From the NCBI GenBank assembly GCA_030848705.1, contig JAUIZM010000124.1, positions 62,001-126,000 of the forward strand: a stretch of 64,000 nucleotides of DNA, in the 5' to 3' direction. The position numbers and the translations under genes are program-made. How positions within the stretch are numbered: position 1 is the stretch's first letter; each line of letters begins with the position of its first letter. The notes beneath the pieces were generated by a model. It was not told where the DNA came from. It searched no databases and saw only the letters and a list, made by a program, of their open reading frames with translations. This stretch comes from Heracleum sosnowskyi (Eukaryota > Streptophyta > Magnoliopsida > Apiales > Apiaceae). Shown here one piece after another: positions 58,255 through 64,000 of this stretch.

Positions 58255-58510
58255 GTTGATGGTAGGTTTTAAATCAGATGGCAATGTAAATGTTATTTCC
58301 TACCAATTATTTCCTACCATTCGGGCTGCCATTTCCTACCAAGCATTTCCTACCGTCCTTACCATACAGTAGGAAATAGGCCATATGCGGTAGGAATTGC
58401 TAATTTTTGAATGGTAATGACGGTAGGAAATGTCCAAATTGGTAGGAATTACTGGTTTTTGAATGGTAAGGATGGTAGGAAATGTCCAAATTGGTAGGAA
58501 TTAATGGATT
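58255..58510. repeat. Internal GGTAGGAAA-type cluster of CACTA2, downstream of TNPD
   Basis: Dense TTCCTACC/GGTAGGAA motifs between the TNPD 3' end and the spacer, matching the cluster at the same relative place in CACTA1. Confidence 0.72.
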
Positions 58511-58668
58511 TTTGACATATTGTTCTTTTACTTGTTTTTGTGCATATCTAGATTCAATATTTTGCAAGAAAAGAATTAAAATAAAATTTGCTAACTAAAA
58601 GCATAAAATAACATTTAATTAAGAATAAGAGTATTGCAAATAAATGTTTGGACTACAATAGAAACTAG

Positions 58669-60240
58669 TCAATATCTTCGTAACCATCCGTCTCGTAATA
58701 TGGAAGACAACAAAGACTCGCCCGTGGACCTCCCTTTAAACACATTATGCTCTATCGTGGAAAATTTTGCACTTTTCTTCCGCAAAGGGTCATTTTCTTC
58801 CAAAAATGTACGGTATGTACCATAGAAACAACATTTTTTTGAATGCGTAAGTTGAAACCCTTTTACATCTCCCACACAAACGTTACAACCCAACTTTCCT
58901 TTTGTTGACCATCCACTAAGCATACCTAAAGCGGGAAAATCACTAATTGTCCACAATAGTGCCGCCTTCATATTGAAATTTTGCTTTAGCGATTGATCAT
59001 AGGTTTCAACTCCACTTTGCCACAAAATAAATAATTCATCCATTAGTGGTCTTAAAAATACGTTGAGATCTTTTTTTGGAGAGTTCGGACGCGGAATTAG
59101 AAGAGTCATGTACATGTAGGGTCTTTTCATACACATAGATGGAGGAAGATTATACACAACCACTACAACCGGCCATAATGTGTACACATTTTTTCCCGAA
59201 TTTCCAAATGGATTGAAACCATCACTTGATAATCCGAGTCGAACATTACGAAACTCCTTAGCAAATGATGGGTATTTCTTGTCAAAGTTCTTCCATTCAT
59301 CTCCGTCCGCGGGGTGACTTAACTCGCCCTCTTTTACTTCTCTATTCTTGTACCACGTCATATGTTTAGCCGTATGTTCCCCCATGAACAACCGTTGTAG
59401 ACGAGGAATAAGAGGAAAATGTCTTAAAACCTTTCTAGGTATGTTACCTCCATTTTTTCCCTTTTCATCTTTATAACGACTCCTATTGCAAATGTCACAC
59501 ACAATTTTCTTTGAGTCGTTACCATAAAATAACATACAATCATTTTCACACACATCAATCTTGTCATAACCCAAATTCAATTTCATCACCATCTTCTTTA
59601 TTTCATAATGGGTATTCGGTAGTGCATGCTTTTTTGGAAGGACATCACCAATGATTTCGAGTAACAAGTTGAATGCTTTCTCGCTACACTTGGATACATC
59701 TTTGAAATGTAACAATCTCGTACTAAAGGAGAGTCTTGTGTACTCTTTGTTTCCGGGATAAATGGGAGCTCCACAAGTATTAACATCGGTATAGAATTTG
59801 AAAGCTTCACTATTTGGGGGTTCTTCGGCATTTTGAGAACTAGTACCCGCCATATCATTGAAACTATAATAATCTTGCCCGGCGGCATCTCGTAACATCT
59901 CATTCATGTCAACCGGTGGTTCTACATCAATTGGTACGGTTCTACGACGACGACGTGGTCGTTCGGATTCGGTTCTTGGTACACTCTCACCGTGAAAAGT
60001 CCATACGGTATAATGTGGCAAAAATCCATCGACATACAAATGATATGTAACATCATCTATAGTTTGCCACCTTGATGCTTTACATTTAACACAAGGACAC
60101 TTTGTTTTACCTCCAACCAACCCAAATTTAGTTGCAACATCTAAAAACTCATTAACACCATTCTTGTACTCCGTTGTTAATGTAATTTTATCATTTCCCA
60201 CACGACGTTTAATCCAATCACGATTACTTCCGGTCGACAT
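58669..60240 (-). pseudogene. TNPD-like transposase with internal deletion, CACTA2
   Basis: 523 codons from ATG 60240 (TGTAG acceptor just before, as in CACTA1). Open: Transpos_assoc-like N-terminus with KCPCVKCKASRW, then VCENDCMLFYGNDSKK, RHFPLIPRLQRLFMGEHT, DGFNPFGNSGKNVYTLWP and WTISDFPALGMLSG. At about 58715, after KGRSTGES, it joins straight to what in another frame reads YYETDGYEDID and a stop, the usual TNPD C-terminus. Compared with CACTA1 the second half of tnp2 (including the D-x-M-H-x-E-K-N motif), DUF4218 and DUF4216 are missing, about 1.8 kb. Cannot encode an active transposase. Confidence 0.9.
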
Positions 60241-60331
60241 CTACAATATTATAAAAACACATTTCATTACATTTATTTAAACTCTCTTTAACACCATTTT
60301 CTTAACATATTTTTTAACATTTATATAATGT

Positions 60332-60505
60332 ACATCTATTATCTATACAAACATTTCAAGTAAAACATATCTATAATCTATACAAACATTTCAAGTAAAA
60401 CATATCTATTATCTATACAAACATTTCAAGTAAAACATATCTATAATCTATACAAACATTTCAAGTAAAACATATCTATAATCTATACAAACATTTCAAG
60501 TAATA
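60332..60505. repeat. 35-bp tandem repeat upstream of CACTA2 TNPD
   Basis: ACATTTCAAG recurs at 60351, 60386, 60421, 60456 and 60491, period exactly 35 bp, about five copies. Lies in the presumed leader intron or promoter of TNPD. Confidence 0.9.
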
Positions 60506-60709
60506 CATAAACATTAATAATATCTAATGTAAACTTACATTTCTAACAAATAATTAAATAACTTGCAAATGTAAACTTACATTGAAAATTTTCTCCTTCT
60601 TCTTCTTTCTCCTCTTTCTCTTCCTTCTCTTCTTTTCTTTGAACTTCTTTTGTCAACCAAGCAAAAAAAAAAGTGCAAGGAGTAGATAAGATTCAATTTT
60701 CCATTACAG

Positions 60710-61291
60710 CTCTTTTCCTACCGATAAATGGTAGGAAATAGTCACATGGCATGTCAACCAATCAGAGGACGACACGCTGTCTTTGGTGTGCTGAATAGAC
60801 GACCTATTTCCTACCGCTTTGAAGGCGGTAGGAAATGGGTCAAAAAAGACAACAACCGACGTGGCTTATGAGACTCACAACACCTATTTCCTACCAAGGT
60901 TGGTAGGAAATGAGCACAGCATTTCCTACCAATTATCGACGGTAGGAAATGGGTCAAAAAAGAAAACAACTGACGTGGCTTATGAGACCCACAACACCTA
61001 TTTCCTACCAAGCTTGGTAGGAAATAACGACAACATTTCCTACCAACTCTCGGCGGTAGGAAATAGGTGAAGCAAAACGACGTCATTTCTCGTTTGACGT
61101 GGCATTGTGGGCCCACATGACCCATTTCCTACCGTCGACGGTAGGAAATGAGTGGGTCCCATGGGTCATTTCCTACCGTTTGCGGGGACGGTAGGAAATG
61201 GCCCTTTGACTTGAAAATTGGTAGGAAATACTCGGTAGGAAATGGTTCGGTAGGAAATGCTTGGTAGGAAAAGCCAATTTTTGGTGTAGTG
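60710..61291. repeat. Subterminal repeats and terminus of CACTA2, high-coordinate end
   Basis: TTCCTACC/GGTAGGAAA in both orientations at very high density, partly arranged as about 116-bp repeated blocks (60830-61075), ending GGTGTAGTG. Confidence 0.8.
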
Positions 61292-62465
61292 ATTATTTCG
61301 CCGCATTGCCTCACGAGAAGATCTACTTTGCTTCTTATAAACATAAAGGAAATAAATCCCCTCCAATTCATTGACATTTTACGGTGCTCATCCCCTACCA
61401 CAAGGTATTGTACCCTACCCAATTCTATAAATCTTATTTAAGCTCTTGTTTCATAGAAAATATGTTCTTTTGCATAGTTCACGATTATAAATCTAGTTGG
61501 TTGTTTATGTATATGTGATATATTTATTGCTTGATATCATATATCAAATTATGGATCTTATTCAAACTTTTAATGATTTGGTCTCTCTGGAACACATTTT
61601 GGATATTGTAAAATAGAATTTGGCTAGATGTTGTATAGATTTTATGTATAGTAAGTAGAATTGTAGTTTATTTGAAAGTCCATAATTAACATTGTATTTT
61701 AGGTGAATTGATGTCGACTAAACTATAAACATTTACCAAATATGTTATGCACAACTCTCACGAACATATGTACCACTTTTATCTGTCTCTCATACGCCAT
61801 TGTTGAGGCTCATATTCTCAAATGTGAGGTTATTGAAGAGATATAGACATCTGTTGTTTTTGAACATGTCATTAATTCAGATGTAGTAATGGCTTGTTTG
61901 ACACATTCATTTTTTGGGCTAACTAAACAGCATTTTAAAATCTCACTTATGATGTATTCCAATTTCCAAGTTATTTAAGGGTCAACCAGACAACCTCATA
62001 AGTTCATGCAAAACATCAATAAATAATCAAAAAGAAGATTGAACCGTTTATATGTTCATGATTTAATCATCTATTCTATTATATATGTATATTAATAAAT
62101 ATTAAAAAAACGGTTTTACGGGGTATGCGGATCGAATTCGGGTTAAACGGGTTGAACCGTAATTTGACTTTTTTTGCGGGTCAATTTCGGGTCTCACCCA
62201 TTTTTGACCCGACCCGTTTAGTAATAACCAGCTATCAGTAAAATTCGTATTAGATTCGTGGGTGGTGTCTAATATTGACAACTCAAGCTGCATTATGTTT
62301 ATGGGCTCTTGTACGGTTGTGGTAGGTTGGGTTTTGGGACTTTGTGCCTGCAAATGTTACCAATCTTGATGATACAATTTTAGTTATAAAAAAAATTAGT
62401 ACATCAAAAATTAAGGAAATTCTGTATGTCCAACACACCATTATACACATAGTGAAAAAAAAATC

Positions 62466-62582
62466 GGATGCGATCATACTAGTACTAATGCACCGGATCC
62501 CATCAGAACTTGAGAGTTAAAAGTTCTTGGGCGAGAGTACTACTAGGATGGGTGACCCCCACGATGTCATTGTGTTGCACCT
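62466..62582 (+). ncRNA. 5S rRNA-derived sequence, left arm copy C
   Basis: As copy A: GGATGCGATCATAC start and GGATGGGTGACC box C region kept. Confidence 0.73.
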
Positions 62583-62821
62583 CTTTAAAAGATTTAGCAA
62601 AAAAATGAAATTACAAGCAAAGTACTAACTATGAAAAACTACCAAGTCAAATGAATATATAAATAAAGTACATCCACAAAAGCTCCATGACCAAATGTTT
62701 TTGAGATTGTGATGTACTGTAGCAAAAAAAAACAAAAATGATTAATGTAATGATAAAATTTCTTAAGGAATGTCAAATATTTATTGTAAACAATCTAAAT
62801 GGATGTGCTATATCGAATATG

Positions 62822-63163
62822 TCAATTGGGTTCTTTAGATACACACTCTTCAGGATCGTCATCATCATCACCATCACCATCATCATTATCATTGTCATTG
62901 CTTTCGTTCAGAGCCAATATAAATTAACGAAGTTGCTGAATTTCACCTCGAAGGTAAGTAATTTCGTTATTCTTGGCCATAATCGCAGCGTCTTTTTCTC
63001 TTCGGACAATTTGAATATCATTTGCAGCATTTTTCTCCTTTTGCATCTTTTATGTGATCAACAAGTTCGCCAAAAACCAATCTTCCTCAAGTTTCAAAAC
63101 TCGAGAAGTAGCTTTTTCAGGAAAAACCAAATCTCTTTCGGCATTAGAGATTACTTGGTTCAT
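62822..63163 (-). pseudogene. Coiled-coil/acidic gene scrap, left arm copy C
   Basis: Same as copy A 20143-20484, including the stop after LLIT. Confidence 0.55.
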
Positions 63164-63358
63164 CGAAGCAGCAGACTACAGAAAGATTAACTAACTAAAC
63201 AACATTAAGATAAGAAATCAGTCCATGGATAACAAATGAATCTAATAAAGCAACTTACTATTGCAACACGTGGCTTTTAATCAATTTTAATAAACGTTAT
63301 GGATTTGATAAACCTTAACTACATGAATTTTAAATCTTGATCTTTGAAATTTTTGGGA

Positions 63359-63492
63359 GTGTCGAAGTAGTTACGGATGCAGAAGATTGGAAGAGGTTTT
63401 TACAAGAAGACACACGCTCAGCTACTGTCAACATAATGTGTCTTCTTGTAAAAACCTCTTCCAATCTTCTGCATCCATAACTACTTCGACAC
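63359..63492. repeat. Hairpin core, copy C
   Basis: Same 56-bp arms around the 22-nt loop, with one loop change (CAGCTACTG for CACCTACTG). Confidence 0.9.
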
Positions 63493-63689
63493 CGCCAAAA
63501 ATTTTAAAAAACAAGATTTAAAATTCATTTAGTTAATGTTTATCAAAATCCATAATGTTTATCAAAATTGATTTAAAGCCATGTGTTGCAATATTAAGTT
63601 GTTTTTTTTAGAGTCATTTGTCATCCATGGACTAATTTCTTATCTTAATGTTCTTTAATTAGTTAATCTTTCTCCAGTCTGTCACTTGG

Positions 63690-63944
63690 ATGAACCAAGA
63701 AATCTCTAAGGCTGAAAGAGATTTGGTTTTTCTTGAAAAAGCTACTTCTAGAGTTTTGAAACTCGAGGAAGATTTGTTTTTGGCGAACTTGTTGATCACA
63801 GAAAAGATACAAGAGCATAAAAATGCTGCAAATGAAATTCAAATTGTTCGAAGAGAAAAAGACATTGTGATTATGGCCAAGAATAACGAAATTGCTTACC
63901 TTCAAGGTGAAATTCAACAACTTCGTGAATTTATACTATTCTGA
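63690..63944 (+). pseudogene. Coiled-coil gene scrap, right arm copy C
   Basis: Open 84-codon counterpart of 21010-21264 with LFLANLLITEKIQEHKNAA; the acidic tail is again out of frame just beyond. Confidence 0.55.
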
Positions 63945-64000
63945 ACGAAAGTGACCGCAATGATAATGATGATGGTGATGGTGATGGTGATGATGATGAC

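Larger units (their letters stand above)
51792..61291 (-). mobile_element. CACTA transposon CACTA2, 9500 bp, complete ends, genes on minus strand
   Basis: Left end CACTACACCAAAAACGGG; right end reads as the complement of CACTACACCAAAAATTGG, both running into GCTTTTCCTACC. TSD ATT at 51789-51791 and 61292-61294. Removing the element plus one ATT restores the leader sequence TTTCATTATTTCGCC of copy B. Genes: truncated TNPD-like (60240 to 58669) then TNPA-like (54942 to 52660). Subterminal repeats are of GGTAGGAAA type. Confidence 0.94.
48879..64000. repeat. Composite duplicated segment, copy C (split by CACTA2, runs off window)
   Basis: From 48879 it matches copy A from 15694 through exon scrap, TRIM, AT-rich stretch and promoter to 51791. 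It resumes at 61292 after CACTA2 and continues through the palindrome to the window end inside the right arm. Confidence 0.85.
61803..64000. repeat. Palindrome, copy C (right arm cut by the window edge)
   Basis: Left arm complete from 61803, hairpin core 63359-63492, right arm to 64000. Same landmarks as copies A and B. Confidence 0.85.

Noticed and set aside
60332..60505. Regular 35-bp repeat as a CRISPR array
   Set aside because: Units are contiguous with no unique spacers, and the DNA is plant nuclear; it is a simple tandem repeat.

Overview
This is eukaryotic nuclear DNA from a flowering plant. It is AT-rich, has GT-AG introns, and is almost entirely transposable elements: Ty1/copia and Ty3/gypsy LTR retrotransposons, CACTA (En/Spm) transposons, a TRIM and 5S-derived repeats. 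The only conserved host genes I recognise are broken pieces. The repeat families look like a eudicot, perhaps an asterid such as Apiaceae, but the species is a guess. I see no intact host gene, CRISPR array or bacterial/organellar operon.

Layout. (1) 1-4148: 3' part of a Ty1/copia-type element, with a degenerate extra ORF downstream of pol and a complete 1035-bp 3' LTR. It sits in the protease of (2) a Ty3/gypsy chromovirus (Tekay-like), 4149-7458, whose pol carries three in-frame stops, followed by its LTR from 7498. (3) 9703 to about 14.1 kb: a second, very long gypsy LTR. (4) 14173-15690, minus strand: exons of a SP1/MULAN-type E3 ubiquitin ligase gene plus unrecognised exons. (5) 15694-25920 (copy A), 25921-43075 (copy B) and 48879-64000 (copy C, runs off the window): copies of one composite segment. 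Its parts are an exon scrap, a TRIM, a TATA promoter, a 3.3-kb imperfect palindrome with a nearly perfect 56-bp hairpin at its centre, 5S-rRNA-derived sequence and a coiled-coil gene scrap in the palindrome arms, and a gutted copia element. (6) Copy B is split by a 9185-bp CACTA element (CACTA1, 26594-35778, TSD ATA). Copy C is split by an unrelated 9500-bp CACTA element (CACTA2, 51792-61291, TSD ATT). The two insertion points lie only 23 bp apart in the ancestral sequence, and copy A keeps both empty sites. (7) 42.2-48.9 kb, between B and C: a truncated LTR, an ELM2-domain gene remnant and a one-ended third CACTA (CACTA3).

How the parts work together. Each full CACTA carries two genes in the same order: a TNPD-type transposase (tnp2, DUF4218 and DUF4216 regions) and a TNPA-like DNA-binding protein (Transposase_24-like). 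Subterminal repeats of AACCGACCG type (CACTA1) or GGTAGGAAA type (CACTA2) lie at both ends and again between the genes. CACTA1 TNPD has one extra A in a homopolymer. CACTA2 TNPD has lost its second half, while its TNPA-like gene is open over six exons. The composite segment with its promoter-proximal palindrome is the least ordinary part of the window. If transcribed from the TATA box at about 18.58 kb it would give a long hairpin RNA. That role is inference.
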